DNA of 64,000 nt from Mesorhizobium sp. Pch-S (GCF_004136315.1 NZ_CP029562.1:1-64000), one strand, 5' to 3'. Shown: positions 1 to 11,603, counted from the first letter of the stretch. Numbers and translations: made by a program. Notes: generated by a model not told the origin, from the letters alone.

Positions 1-30
1 GAAGCGCTCTACCAACTGAGCTAATCGCCC
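1..30 (-). tRNA. tRNA-Val (5' part, cut by window edge)
   Basis: The reverse complement starts with GGGCGATTAGCTCAGTTGG, which is the acceptor strand, D-stem and D-loop of a tRNA. The anticodon lies outside the window. The Val assignment rests on the resemblance of this 5' half to alphaproteobacterial tRNA-Val and is an inference. Confidence 0.7.
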
Positions 31-242
31 GCTCCGGCGCGGACCTTTAAGCAGTTCGCGAACGCTTCGCAAGACCAAATGACAAGATTGAAGGGATGTT
101 AAGCTTGCGCTTTCGCGGCTTTCCGATGGCTTGTCAAAAAACCTTCGCATGAACTGCAATTAGCCGTGACGGGCCGCTTGACACCCGCCGGTGAACCCCT
201 TATCCAGCCGCCAACGACGACACAAACACGTGTCGTTGGTGC

Positions 243-319
243 GCGGGTGTAGCTCAGTCGGTTAGAGTGCCGGCCTGTCACGCCGGAGGTCGCGGGTTCG
301 AGCCCCGTCACTCGCGCCA
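243..319 (+). tRNA. tRNA-Asp (GTC)
   Basis: This is a complete 77-nt tRNA. The acceptor stem GCGGGTG pairs with CACTCGC with one G-U pair. The D-arm AGCTCAGTCGGTTAGAGT, the anticodon arm CGGCC-TGTCACG with anticodon GTC, and the T-arm GCGGGTTCGAGCCCCGT are all present. CCA is encoded at 317-319. Confidence 0.97.
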
Positions 320-352
320 TTCTAATTTTCAGCAGAAAGCTGTTGTTTTTCA

Positions 353-382
353 ATCTTCATGCGGCATTGTCTGCATGAAGAT
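353..382. other. Inverted repeat downstream of tRNA-Asp
   Basis: ATCTTCATGC at 353-362 and GCATGAAGAT at 373-382 are perfect 10-bp arms around a 10-nt loop, 33 nt after the tRNA 3' end. There is no T-tract on the plus strand, so it may be a processing or stability hairpin rather than a classical terminator. Confidence 0.5.
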
Positions 383-601
383 GCGGCATGCTCGGCTGCG
401 TCGCGGGCACCATCATTTCTTCAGCACGACAACATCCCTGGCCGCCGCGACTGTCAGCCACGAAACAGCCCGGTGAAGAATGGCCATGATTATCAACACC
501 TCCAAAATCTCTACAATTTAAAGACTGGCGCTGCGGCGCGCTGGCCAAGTTGGTGATTCTGCATGTAAAGCGTGCTTCGATCGGAACGTTAGAACCGCGA
601 C

Positions 602-2686
602 ATGGATCTCCCTATCTTTGCCATCAATCTCGACACCGAAGTCGACCGCTGGGAAGAGCTGGCGGGCAATGCCAGTTCCGCGGGACTTTCCTTGCGCCGT
701 GTATCGGCGATCGACGGCAGAGGTCTGCCGGTTGAGAATTGGAACGGTGTCGACCTGGCAACGGCCAGGGCACGAAGCGGTCGAGAGATCCTGCCGACGG
801 AGTATGCCTGCTACCAGAGCCATCTGACCGCGTTGCGGACATTCCTGGACGAAGGCAAGCCATATGGACTGATCATCGAGGACGACGTCGCGTTCAACGA
901 GGATACGTTGAGCCGGATTGAAGCGATCGTCGCCGCCGTACCGAATTTCGACGCCATAAAACTCACCACCCACAGAACAGGGCTGTTCATCCGAGCGGTC
1001 ACAACCTCGCAAGGCGACGAGATCGGGCGGGCACTCCATGGCCCGCAGGGCTCCGCAGCCGCCTATCTCGTTACAAGGCAAGGCGCGCAGAAGCTGATCT
1101 CGAAACTTGCAACGATGACCCTGCCTTGGGACATCGCTCTGGAACGGTTCTGGGATTCCGGCCTCGAAGTCTACTCGACCCGGAAGAACGTATTGAGCTT
1201 CACATCGCGCAGCGCTGTTTCCAGCATCGCAGGGCCTTCCGGAAGCTACAAGGGCGCCAGATTCTCGTGGTGGAAACGGCTGGGAACGGCCTCCTTCCGG
1301 GCGCAGGATCAGTTTCGACGTTTGCATCACGTTTTTTTGCGCCCGCCGCTGGACAGCGAGAGGGCGGACTTTGCGGCCTCCACACAGCCTTTGTTGTGGC
1401 AGATGCTCGCAACACTTCTCGTGCTGGCTTTCATCTCACCAGTCTGGCGGGAGGCAGATACCTATCGTTACGCCGGGGTCCTCCTTTTCTTGGCGGGCAT
1501 CTTCCGCTGGCTGGGCAAGGATTTGTGGACATACGGCAAGCCGTTGATCGGCGGGGTCGGATATCTCTGTTTTGGCTGGACCTTCTATGTGTTCGCCCGC
1601 CTCGCGGTCGTCTATTTCACGAGCGGTCAACTCGGCGCATCTGAAGGCATCTACTTGTTTCCCGCCCTCTATGCGACGACGGGCTTCACACTCCTGGCCT
1701 ATGTCAGGCGCCCGTCGATCGCAGCCGCAAGTTTCATGGCTCTGAGCCTGGCTTTTCTTGCAGCGACCACCGGCTACGCGGCTATACTTCAAGGTTTGAA
1801 ACCCGAGCCAGTGCTGTTCAACAACCCCATCCACGCAGCGATCGGCGCCGGTTTCATCTTCCTGTGCGCGCTGCAGTTTGCGATTTACACCATGCAGCGC
1901 AGCGATCTCGGAGCAGGAGGCAAGGTGCTGTTCTGGCTGCTCTCAGCAGCCGTACTGGCTTTTGCCGTCGTCAACATCGTCGCGCTGCGATCGAAGGGCG
2001 TGTGGTTTGCCCTGGCTGCCGCGCTTCTTCTGCTGGTTGTCCTGACCGTGCTGCGGGGAAGTCGGCGCCACGTACTCGTAGCTATGGGCGCCCTGGCTCT
2101 GATCCTCGTTGGCCTTTTCTTCTCCTACGGTATCCTGTCGTCGACTGCGGGCGACACGGTTGCTTTCGTCGGAAGGTCCATTGCGGACGCAGCCACCAAC
2201 GGCGTAGGCAATGCCCTCGAACATGCCATCCAGAACGACCTGACGCCTGTATCGGCCAAAGAGCGCTTGATGTTGTGGTCCAATGCGCTCGAAATCTGGA
2301 AACACCATCCGATTTTCGGCGCCAGTTCAGCCTGGCTCACCGAGTGGCAAAACAGGGCCTATCACACCCAAATCTACGATGTCTTCCACAACGGCTATCT
2401 TGAGATCGCCGTGCGCTACGGCATCGCGGGGCTGGCGTTCTATGCCTTTCTGTTCGCCTGGTCGGCAAGGCAGGTACAGCAAGCGGCGCGGACGAAACTC
2501 ATCGAGCCGGCCGCATGGCATTGCTACATCTCAACGCTGGTCTTCTTCGCCATCACACTGCTCAGCAACTCCAACAACCGGTTGGCGATCGGTGAGGCTT
2601 ACATGTGGTTCGCGGCGGCTTTCGGCTTCTATTGTTTCTACCTGCGCCAGCGTGCCAGGCAGGTTCAACCACAGACATATTTCTAA
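602..2686 (+). CDS. Fusion protein: GT25 glycosyltransferase + O-antigen ligase/polymerase (Wzy_C)
   Basis: The 694-residue product has two parts. Residues 1 to about 210 resemble family 25 glycosyltransferases (LPS biosynthesis type): an N-terminal strand followed by DR, a YACYQSHLTA segment near 68-77, and the metal-binding-like EDDV at 93-96. From about residue 265 there are roughly ten hydrophobic segments, and a large loop contains FHNGYLEIAVRYG near residue 595, typical of Wzy_C/WaaL-type ligases. The predicted role is sugar transfer plus ligation or polymerisation of surface polysaccharide at the inner membrane. The gene stands alone between tRNA genes and hupB with no other polysaccharide genes nearby. 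The start at 602 has only a weak ribosome binding site. The domain assignment is solid; the substrate is unknown. Confidence 0.85.
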   Translation: MDLPIFAINLDTEVDRWEELAGNASSAGLSLRRVSAIDGRGLPVENWNGVDLATARARSGREILPTEYACYQSHLTALRTFLDEGKPYGLIIEDDVAFNEDTLSRIEAIVAAVPNFDAIKLTTHRTGLFIRAVTTSQGDEIGRALHGPQGSAAAYLVTRQGAQKLISKLATMTLPWDIALERFWDSGLEVYSTRKNVLSFTSRSAVSSIAGPSGSYKGARFSWWKRLGTASFRAQDQFRRLHHVFLRPPLDSERADFAASTQPLLWQMLATLLVLAFISPVWREADTYRYAGVLLFLAGIFRWLGKDLWTYGKPLIGGVGYLCFGWTFYVFARLAVVYFTSGQLGASEGIYLFPALYATTGFTLLAYVRRPSIAAASFMALSLAFLAATTGYAAILQGLKPEPVLFNNPIHAAIGAGFIFLCALQFAIYTMQRSDLGAGGKVLFWLLSAAVLAFAVVNIVALRSKGVWFALAAALLLLVVLTVLRGSRRHVLVAMGALALILVGLFFSYGILSSTAGDTVAFVGRSIADAATNGVGNALEHAIQNDLTPVSAKERLMLWSNALEIWKHHPIFGASSAWLTEWQNRAYHTQIYDVFHNGYLEIAVRYGIAGLAFYAFLFAWSARQVQQAARTKLIEPAAWHCYISTLVFFAITLLSNSNNRLAIGEAYMWFAAAFGFYCFYLRQRARQVQPQTYF

Positions 2687-2716
2687 TCCGGGCCAGGGTT
2701 TGGCCATCTGGCCAAC

Positions 2717-2745
2717 AAAAAAGCCGGGCGCTAGGCCCGGCTTTT
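2717..2745. terminator. Bidirectional Rho-independent terminator
   Basis: GCCGGGC and GCCCGGC form a stem with a 5-nt loop, flanked by AAAAAA on the left and TTTT on the right. It lies between the convergent genes ending at 2686 (plus) and 2771 (minus) and can serve both. Confidence 0.9.
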
Positions 2746-2770
2746 CGCAGTTCTGAACAAACAGCGCGCC

Positions 2771-3043
2771 TTAGTTGACGGCGTCCTTCAGGCCCTTGCC
2801 GGCGGTGAACTTCGGCACCGTACGGGCCGGAATCTTCACTTCCGCGCCGGTCTGCGGGTTGCGGCCGGTCGAGGCAGCGCGCTTCGAAACCGAGAAATTG
2901 CCGAAGCCCACGAGACGTACATCGCCACCCTTCTTCAACTCGCCGGTGATAACGGCAAACACCGCATCCACCGCCGACTGCGCGTCACCCTTCGAGATCT
3001 TCGCGGCATCGGCGACAGCGGACACCAGTTCGTTCTTGTTCAT
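2771..3043 (-). CDS. hupB: DNA-binding protein HU
   Basis: The 90-residue product has the usual HU length. It shows the N-terminal dimerisation helices (MNKNELVSAVADAAKISK) and the DNA-binding arm with GRNPQTGAEVKIPARTVPKF. HU bends and compacts DNA in the nucleoid. The chosen ATG at 3043 is preceded by AAGGGAA at good spacing; an upstream in-frame ATG would add about 79 non-conserved residues. The gene lies downstream of lon on the same strand, separated by two terminators, so it probably has its own promoter between 3044 and 3150. Confidence 0.96.
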   Translation of the reverse strand: MNKNELVSAVADAAKISKGDAQSAVDAVFAVITGELKKGGDVRLVGFGNFSVSKRAASTGRNPQTGAEVKIPARTVPKFTAGKGLKDAVN

Positions 3044-3150
3044 CAAAATTCCCTTCCATGAGAAAACCGGAACTTGCGACTCATCCGGCAGGGATTGGAC
3101 TTTAGAAAGAAGCGTTCCGACAACCAAGCCAAAAGACCGACAAAACAATG

Positions 3151-3176
3151 AAAAAAGCCCGGAAAACCGGGCTTTT
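3151..3176 (-). terminator. Second of two tandem terminators after lon
   Basis: AAAAAAGCCCGG, an AAAA loop, then CCGGGCTTTTT: a strong hairpin with A/T tracts on both sides. It lies downstream of lon and upstream of the hupB promoter region. Confidence 0.85.
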
Positions 3177-3180
3177 TCAC

Positions 3181-3211
3181 AAAAAAGCCGGGCGTGAAGG
3201 CCCGGCTTTTC
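3181..3211 (-). terminator. First of two tandem terminators after lon
   Basis: GCCGGGC and GCCCGGC form the stem around a 6-nt loop, with AAAAAA and TTTT flanks. It is 129 bases past the lon stop codon and only 4 bases from the next hairpin. Confidence 0.85.
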
Positions 3212-3339
3212 GTTTGTGCATTGCACTCTTAGCCGATGCTCATGCAACAACCCGAAAATCGAAACCGATTCTCGTCGCACACAACGACGGCTCTAAAGTC
3301 CTGGATCAGCTTCGCGCGCCCCAACGGACGCGCGACGCT

Positions 3340-5748
<2,409 letters not shown>

Positions 5749-5973
5749 TGTCCAACCTTTCCTTCACGATCGCCTTTGGCCAATCGCGAATCTCATATTA
5801 ACGACCGCGGACCATTCCGCCTACCACCGATTGTGACGGGAGTTTTGCAGCACAGAATTCGGCCCGTGGCCTTCGACTGTTAAGTGGATAAGACACCGGC
5901 AAAGATCAAGGTCCATCTCCACCTACCTTTAGTGCTAGGCAACCTGCCCCGCAGTGACCTCGTCCACGAAATG

Positions 5974-5996
5974 AAAACGGCGCCGAACGGCGCCGC
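5974..5996 (-). terminator. Terminator after clpX
   Basis: On the minus strand CGGCGCC-GTTC-GGCGCCG is followed by TTTT, 23 bases beyond the clpX stop codon. Confidence 0.75.
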
Positions 5997-6018
5997 TTCA
6001 ACCTTGAAAGAAGACACG

Positions 6019-7293
6019 TCAGGCGCTGACGTTACCCTTCTTTTCCTTCTGTTCGGAGTAGATGTAGAGCGGCCGGGCATTGCCCGAAACGACCTCCTCC
6101 GAAATCACGACTTCACGGACGCCTTCGAGCGCCGGCAGCTCGAACATGGTGTCGAGCAAGATGGCTTCCATGATCGAGCGCAGGCCGCGCGCGCCGGTCT
6201 TGCGCTCGATGGCACGCTTGGCGATCGCCGACAGCGCGTTCTCGTGGAAGGTCAGATCGACGCTCTCCATCTCGAACAGGCGCTGATACTGCTTGACCAG
6301 CGCGTTCTTCGGCTCGGTCAGGATCTGAATCAGCGCAGGCTCGTCGAGATCCTCGAGCGTCGCCAGCACCGGCAGACGGCCGACGAATTCCGGGATCAGG
6401 CCGAACTTCAGCAGATCCTCGGGTTCGACCTGGCGGAACAGATCGCCAGTGCGGCGATCTTCCGGCGAAGCCACCGTCGCGCCGAAACCGATGGAGGTCT
6501 TGCGGCCGCGATCCGAAATGATCTTGTCCAGCCCGGCAAACGCGCCGCCGCAGATGAACAGGATGTTGGCGGTGTCGACCTGCAGGAATTCCTGCTGCGG
6601 ATGCTTTCGGCCGCCCTGCGGCGGCACCGAGGCAACCGTGCCTTCCATGATCTTCAGAAGCGCCTGCTGGACGCCCTCGCCCGATACGTCGCGGGTGATC
6701 GAAGGGTTGTCCGACTTGCGGCTGATCTTGTCGATCTCGTCGATGTAGACGATGCCGCGTTGCGCACGCTCGACATTGTAGTCGGCCGACTGCAGCAGCT
6801 TCAGGATGATGTTCTCGACGTCCTCGCCGACATAACCGGCTTCGGTCAGGGTCGTGGCGTCAGCCATCGTGAACGGCACGTCAATGATGCGGGCGAGCGT
6901 CTGGGCAAGCAACGTCTTGCCGCAGCCGGTCGGGCCGATCAGAAGGATGTTCGACTTCGCCAGCTCGACATCGTTGCTCTTGCCGGCGTGCGCAAGGCGC
7001 TTGTAGTGATTGTGGACGGCCACCGACAGCACGCGCTTGGCGTAAGGCTGACCGATGACATAGTCATCCAGCACTTTCAGGATTTCCTGCGGTGTCGGCA
7101 CGCCTTCGCGCGACTTCACCATCGAGGTCTTATTCTCCTCGCGGATGATGTCCATGCACAATTCGACGCATTCGTCGCAGATGAACACCGTCGGTCCGGC
7201 GATCAGCTTGCGCACCTCGTGCTGGCTCTTGCCACAGAAGGAGCAATACAGGGTGTTCTTGGAGTCACCGCCGCTGTTGCTGACCTTACTCAT
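6019..7293 (-). CDS. clpX: ATP-dependent Clp protease ATP-binding subunit ClpX
   Basis: The 424-residue product is the normal ClpX length. It has an N-terminal zinc-binding domain with Cys17, Cys20, Cys39 and Cys42 (YCSFC and FICDEC), then an AAA+ module with Walker A GPTGCGKT and Walker B VYIDEIDK. ClpX unfolds substrates and feeds them to ClpP, and works as a chaperone alone. The ATG at 7293 has AAAGGA 8 bases upstream; a longer reading upstream is not conserved. clpP lies about 300 bases upstream on the same strand, but the gap and the promoter-like separation suggest that clpX can be transcribed independently. Confidence 0.98.
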   Translation of the reverse strand: MSKVSNSGGDSKNTLYCSFCGKSQHEVRKLIAGPTVFICDECVELCMDIIREENKTSMVKSREGVPTPQEILKVLDDYVIGQPYAKRVLSVAVHNHYKRLAHAGKSNDVELAKSNILLIGPTGCGKTLLAQTLARIIDVPFTMADATTLTEAGYVGEDVENIILKLLQSADYNVERAQRGIVYIDEIDKISRKSDNPSITRDVSGEGVQQALLKIMEGTVASVPPQGGRKHPQQEFLQVDTANILFICGGAFAGLDKIISDRGRKTSIGFGATVASPEDRRTGDLFRQVEPEDLLKFGLIPEFVGRLPVLATLEDLDEPALIQILTEPKNALVKQYQRLFEMESVDLTFHENALSAIAKRAIERKTGARGLRSIMEAILLDTMFELPALEGVREVVISEEVVSGNARPLYIYSEQKEKKGNVSA

Positions 7294-7597
7294 CGTCCCA
7301 GTCCTTTCATGGGCACCCGCCGATGGTTTGGCGTATGGCACACCTACATATCTATCGCGGGAATCCGCGCCGGCCAGTGGTCTGGCTCCTGCAACGCATT
7401 CCGTACGAAACACAAATCAGAAAACGTGGCAATGATTCCTGCAGCCCCACGGAAAGCTAAGCCGCCGAAAATCAACATAGCCTTAACGTAGGCAATCGTC
7501 GTCGTCGAGGAAACAGCCAATTGTGGCTGAAATGCCGCAAACCACACCAAAAGCGTGGTCTGCCGCCGACAACTGACAATTTTCGCTGGTCCGGCTA
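7294..7597. other. Intergenic region between clpP and clpX (304 bp)
   Basis: No gene or strong hairpin was seen. It presumably holds the clpX promoter and 5' leader. I could not find a convincing consensus promoter by eye. Confidence 0.5.
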
Positions 7598-8227
<630 letters not shown>

Positions 8228-8293
8228 AAATGGTCCCTTGCCTGGATGGGGTTTCCGCTCCGAATGGGCGGAATCGATGCTGACGGTCGTTTC

Positions 8294-8326
8294 CGTAGAT
8301 AGGATGCCGGCTCACCCTAGCGCAAG
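8294..8326 (-). promoter_or_regulatory. Candidate RpoH (sigma-32) promoter of clpP
   Basis: On the minus strand CTTG (8326-8323) is followed after 19 bases by CCTATCTACG (8303-8294). The second element fully matches the alphaproteobacterial heat-shock -10 form CYTATNTNNG; the spacing is one base longer than the 17-18 I recall for the consensus. It would give a 5' leader of about 60 nt. Confidence 0.45.
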
Positions 8327-8466
8327 ACCGGGCCGCCTAGCCATCCGGCCAGCGCATTTTATGGCCTTGCCGCCGTTAACGAATTTTAAAGAATTCACTT
8401 TCCCGCCCACCACCGTCCGTTAAAGTTGAAGCGAGCGGCGTCAGTTCGCGTAAAAAGGGGTGGCAT

Positions 8467-9057
8467 ATGTTGAAGAAGCAGCTTTCGCTGGCCGTGTCCG
8501 CGCTGATCATGCTCGGCACCGCCTCGGAAACAGTGGCCGGCGGCCGCGCGGTCGAATGTTACGAACCATACCGGACGCGTCCGGTCTACGACACCATCTA
8601 TGGCGAGGAACAGGTCAGCCCGGGCTACAGCCGGGTGGTCAGGACGCCGCCGATCTATGGCACGCGCCAGCGCGCCGTACTGATCCGCCCTGAACGCGTC
8701 ACCTACGAGGTGATCCCGGCTGTGGTCGACACGCGCTACCGCACCGTGCAGGTCTCGGATGGTGGCTATGGCTGGGAATGGCGCTGGATCAACGGCCGCC
8801 GCGTGCTCTGCAAGATCAAATACAAGCCGCGCTACGAGAGGGTAGCCGAAACCGTCGTGATCCAGCCGGAATCGCGCCGCCGCGTCGTCATCCCCGCGGA
8901 ATATGGCTACGAGACCGAGCAGGTCGTCGTCCAGCCGGGATCCGAGCGGGTGCTGGAGGTGCCGCCCACCTACCGGCAGGTCGCACGCCGCGTGATGGTC
9001 TCCGAAGGCCAGACCGGCTGGCGCCGCGTGCACATTCCACGGCACTGCCAGTACTGA
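8467..9057 (+). CDS. Secreted hypothetical protein with repeated V/Y-rich strands
   Basis: The 196-residue product begins with a Sec signal peptide (MLKKQLSLAVSALIMLGTAS, cleavage probably near VAGG). The mature part is a run of short segments of the type Y-x-V-I-P-A and R-R-V-V-I-P, rich in Arg, Tyr and Val. These look like repeated beta strands, followed by a conserved-looking GYGWEWRWINGRRVLC segment. Three Cys residues remain in the mature protein. The ATG has AAGGGG 6 bases upstream and a terminator follows. I do not recognise a characterised family; a periplasmic or surface role is an inference from the signal peptide. Confidence 0.8.
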   Translation: MLKKQLSLAVSALIMLGTASETVAGGRAVECYEPYRTRPVYDTIYGEEQVSPGYSRVVRTPPIYGTRQRAVLIRPERVTYEVIPAVVDTRYRTVQVSDGGYGWEWRWINGRRVLCKIKYKPRYERVAETVVIQPESRRRVVIPAEYGYETEQVVVQPGSERVLEVPPTYRQVARRVMVSEGQTGWRRVHIPRHCQY

Positions 9058-9074
9058 GCAGGCAGCGTGCAGAC

Positions 9075-9102
9075 AAAGCCGGGCATTTCCTCCGGCTTTT
9101 TT
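9075..9102 (+). terminator. Terminator after the secreted repeat protein gene
   Basis: AAAGCCGG and CCGGCTTT form a stem around a 9-nt loop and are followed by TTTT. Confidence 0.8.
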
Positions 9103-9126
9103 GCCGGCGCCAGCAATGACCGTAGC

Positions 9127-9825
9127 TCAAAGCAACCAACGGAATGCCCGACGCAGGAAAGCCTGCCCGTCCCGCGTTATCGGGTCGCCATGAGCCATCA
9201 ACACGTTGTCCGCCGGCCAGGCCAGGATCTTCTCGATTGAGCCGCGCGCCGCCCGCCTGTCCGTGAATGCGATCCGAAACTTGCGCGGCACGGACGCCTC
9301 GGCGCCGGTCATCAGATCAAGCCGCGCCACGACCCCGCGCCAGCCAGAGAACCAGCCGGGTTTGAATTGCTGGATCAGATCGCAGAACAGAACCGTGCGG
9401 CTCGCCAGGTGAAAAAACACGACTTCGGTCGTGATGCGATTTCCGCCCATGACGACCTGCTTCATATCCGTGTTCCAGGCCGACTGGCCGATGTCGGCGA
9501 GATCACCATCAAACGGGATATCGGGTCGTTTCTCGCGCAGCCCCTGCGGGGCATAAGTCTTCGCTTGTGGAAAGGCACCCTGCCAGTCACCAAGGAACAG
9601 GTGATGCAGCGAATTGGGCGGGACGAGATAGGCCACCTCGCCCAACGCACTGACCGCCGCCTGCAATTCGGCTGTAAGGGCAACCGGCGACCAGATGAAC
9701 AGCTGGTTGCCGGACAGGCGAATGACAGCCATGAGCGTCGGATAGTGAAAACCGGCCGCGGCTGTTACGGTCGGGCCTTCGGCAAGCCAGATTTCAGGCC
9801 CGAACTGCGTCAGGATGGAAGCCAC
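9127..9825 (-). CDS. DUF4336 domain-containing protein
   Basis: The 232-residue product matches the DUF4336 pattern: an N-terminal LTQFGPEIWLAEGP strand, YPTLMAVIRLSG-LFIWSPVAL, PNSLHHLFLGDW with the family's His residues, and a C-terminal MAHGDPI. The fold is thought to resemble metallo-beta-lactamases, but the function is unknown. The start is a GTG at 9825. It is divergent from a TetR-family regulator with 48 bases between them, and palindromes in that gap suggest that the regulator controls this gene. Confidence 0.85.
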   Translation of the reverse strand: MASILTQFGPEIWLAEGPTVTAAAGFHYPTLMAVIRLSGNQLFIWSPVALTAELQAAVSALGEVAYLVPPNSLHHLFLGDWQGAFPQAKTYAPQGLREKRPDIPFDGDLADIGQSAWNTDMKQVVMGGNRITTEVVFFHLASRTVLFCDLIQQFKPGWFSGWRGVVARLDLMTGAEASVPRKFRIAFTDRRAARGSIEKILAWPADNVLMAHGDPITRDGQAFLRRAFRWLL

Positions 9826-9838
9826 GTCATCACCAATA

Positions 9839-9854
9839 TTTACAGATGAGTAAA
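9839..9854. promoter_or_regulatory. Palindrome TTTAC-N6-GTAAA (candidate operator, distal copy)
   Basis: Perfect 5-bp arms with a 6-base spacer, directly adjoining the larger palindrome at 9855-9872. It lies in the intergenic region between the divergent DUF4336 and TetR genes. Confidence 0.5.
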
Positions 9855-9872
9855 TTTACACATATGTATAAA
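9855..9872. promoter_or_regulatory. Near-perfect 18-bp palindrome (candidate TetR operator)
   Basis: TTTACACATATGTATAAA is symmetric except for one mismatched pair. It ends 1 base before the TetR start codon at 9874 and occupies the place where a ribosome binding site would be, so binding could block its own gene as well as the divergent one. Confidence 0.6.
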
Positions 9873-9873
9873 A

Positions 9874-10449
9874 ATGCCAAGCTTGAAACGCACTGAACGG
9901 TCCAGAAATCTGATCCTCGACGCCGCCGACGGCGCATTCCGGGAATTCGGGTTCGAGAACACCTCGGTCGAGGAAATAGCCGGGCGTGCCGGATTGACCC
10001 GCAAGACCGTCTACAATCTGTTCGCCTCGAAGGAGGACATCGCGTTAAGCCTCATCGCCCGCGTGGAAGCGAACGATGCCAGCTATCGCGAGCTGATGAC
10101 GCGCAACACGAACGTCACCGAATTGCTGGAACTGGTTCTGACAGACAGCGCAGGCTGGTGCATGGCCAACCCGTCACTGGCACGCCTGGCGCTTGCGCCT
10201 TCCACACGGCCGTCCCTGGAGCCACCGTCCGGGCGCCCGTCTTTTCAGGGGCTGGTCAGGGACATTCTTGCTCTTGGACAGCAGCAGGGCCTGGTACGCA
10301 GGGATGAGGAAGCAAGCTACATGGCCCTGGTCCTGCTCGGGATCTATGGCCAGGCGATGCTGAACTCGCTTGCGGGAGAAGCGTTCGATCACAGCCAGGT
10401 GCGCCGGCTTGTCCGCATCGTCGTCGAGGGCATAGGCCCACAGGCATAG
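9874..10449 (+). CDS. TetR/AcrR family transcriptional regulator
   Basis: The 191-residue product has an N-terminal helix-turn-helix (about residues 10-57: ILDAADGAFREFGFENTSV, EIAGRAGLTRKTVYNLFASKEDI) and a helical ligand-binding C-terminus of unknown specificity. It is divergent from the DUF4336 gene. The gap holds two adjacent palindromes, which supports autoregulation and control of the neighbour. No ribosome binding site is visible before the ATG, which is unusual and may mean a very short leader. Confidence 0.92.
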   Translation: MPSLKRTERSRNLILDAADGAFREFGFENTSVEEIAGRAGLTRKTVYNLFASKEDIALSLIARVEANDASYRELMTRNTNVTELLELVLTDSAGWCMANPSLARLALAPSTRPSLEPPSGRPSFQGLVRDILALGQQQGLVRRDEEASYMALVLLGIYGQAMLNSLAGEAFDHSQVRRLVRIVVEGIGPQA

Positions 10450-10758
10450 GCCCCGCACCTTCTTGTGTTCAACTCACGCTTGACGTGCCTGAGGCACCTG
10501 CGGTAGCCATCCACCCGCAGTCACTCTAGCGCTGCCGTAGGCGTTACCGTCATCCAACGCGCCTTTTCGAGAAGGTCCCGGCTGGGAGATCTCGATCACG
10601 AAGGCGCAACGGTATGTCCATTCTTCCCGCACAGCGGCTTGTGGCCCGCTCGACACATGCATTGGCAGGCACGTGCTGCCAGGATGCACGCTGTCGCGCC
10701 GCGCACAGCCAGGCTCCCCGTCCGCCTTTCTCCAACAAGCACCTGAAAGGCAAAACCT
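10450..10758. other. Intergenic region between tetR-like and SDR genes (309 bp)
   Basis: No gene, strong hairpin or repeat was recognised. A TTGACG near 10483 could be part of a promoter, but no convincing partner box was found. Confidence 0.4.
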
Positions 10759-11514
10759 ATGAAAATGACTGGCAACACCATCCTCATCACCGGTGGAACG
10801 AGCGGTATCGGTCGCGCGCTGGCCGAGGCTTTCCATGCCCGTGGCAATCGCGTCATCATCACGGGACGGCGGCAGTCACTGCTCGATGAAATCACGGCGG
10901 GCCGGCCAGAACTCCACGGCATCCAGCTCGATCTGGCCGATCCGGCCTCGCTCGCCCGCGTCACAGCCAACGTCCGGCTGCATTTCCCCGAACTCAACGT
11001 AGTCGTTGCCAACGCGGGCATTTCGCGGGCGGAAGACATGACTTCCGACAGTTGGGATGCTTCTGACGCCGAGGCGATCGTCGAAACCAACATATTGGGC
11101 GTACTGCGCGCCACAGCAGCCCTCTTGCCGATGCTGAAGGGACGGCCTGGTGCGACGATCATCGCCACCAGTTCGAACCTGGCCTTCGTGCCTCGTGCCG
11201 ATTTTCCTGCCTATTGTGCAAGCAAGGCGTTCCTGCATTCCTGGCTGCAATCACTGCGGCACCAACTCCGCAACGTTCCCGTCGAGGTGCTTGAGCTTGC
11301 ACCGCCTTACGTGCAGACACAGCTCACCGGCGCCCAGCAGGCCATCGATCCACGCGCCATGGCCGTCGATGCCTATGTCTCGGAGGTGATGCAGCTGCTG
11401 GAGCTGGGCGAACATCCCGGAGGCGAGGTGCTGGTCGAACGCGATCGTGCCCGGCGTTGGGCTGAACGCGATGGCAATTACGAAACCACCTTCGCAGCCA
11501 TGAATCCCGCTTGA
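10759..11514 (+). CDS. Short-chain dehydrogenase (DltE-like SDR)
   Basis: The 251-residue product is a classical SDR: the nucleotide-binding GGTSGIG near residues 12-18, an NAG motif (VVANAGIS) and the active-site YCASK with an upstream Ser (TSSN). The overall sequence resembles DltE/YdfG-type oxidoreductases, but the substrate is unknown. AAAGG lies 8 bases before the ATG. It is followed by a strong terminator, so it is probably transcribed alone. Confidence 0.92.
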   Translation: MKMTGNTILITGGTSGIGRALAEAFHARGNRVIITGRRQSLLDEITAGRPELHGIQLDLADPASLARVTANVRLHFPELNVVVANAGISRAEDMTSDSWDASDAEAIVETNILGVLRATAALLPMLKGRPGATIIATSSNLAFVPRADFPAYCASKAFLHSWLQSLRHQLRNVPVEVLELAPPYVQTQLTGAQQAIDPRAMAVDAYVSEVMQLLELGEHPGGEVLVERDRARRWAERDGNYETTFAAMNPA

Positions 11515-11573
11515 AAAATCGTCTGATGGCGGTGGTGGCTTCCCGCCAGCAGCCACGAGCGCCAGCCCATCGA

Positions 11574-11603
11574 AGAAGCCGGGTCGATGGCCCGGCTTCT
11601 TTT
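11574..11603 (+). terminator. Terminator after the SDR gene
   Basis: AGAAGCCGGG and CCCGGCTTCT form a perfect 10-bp stem around a 7-nt loop and are followed by TTT. Confidence 0.9.

Noticed and set aside
1..2700. Genomic island bounded by tRNA genes
   Set aside because: No integrase, attachment repeat or composition break was visible, so only the possibility is noted.
5749..5890. RpoH promoter upstream of lon
   Set aside because: A CTTGAT...CTTATC pair exists, but the spacing is too short and the -10 does not fit the consensus.
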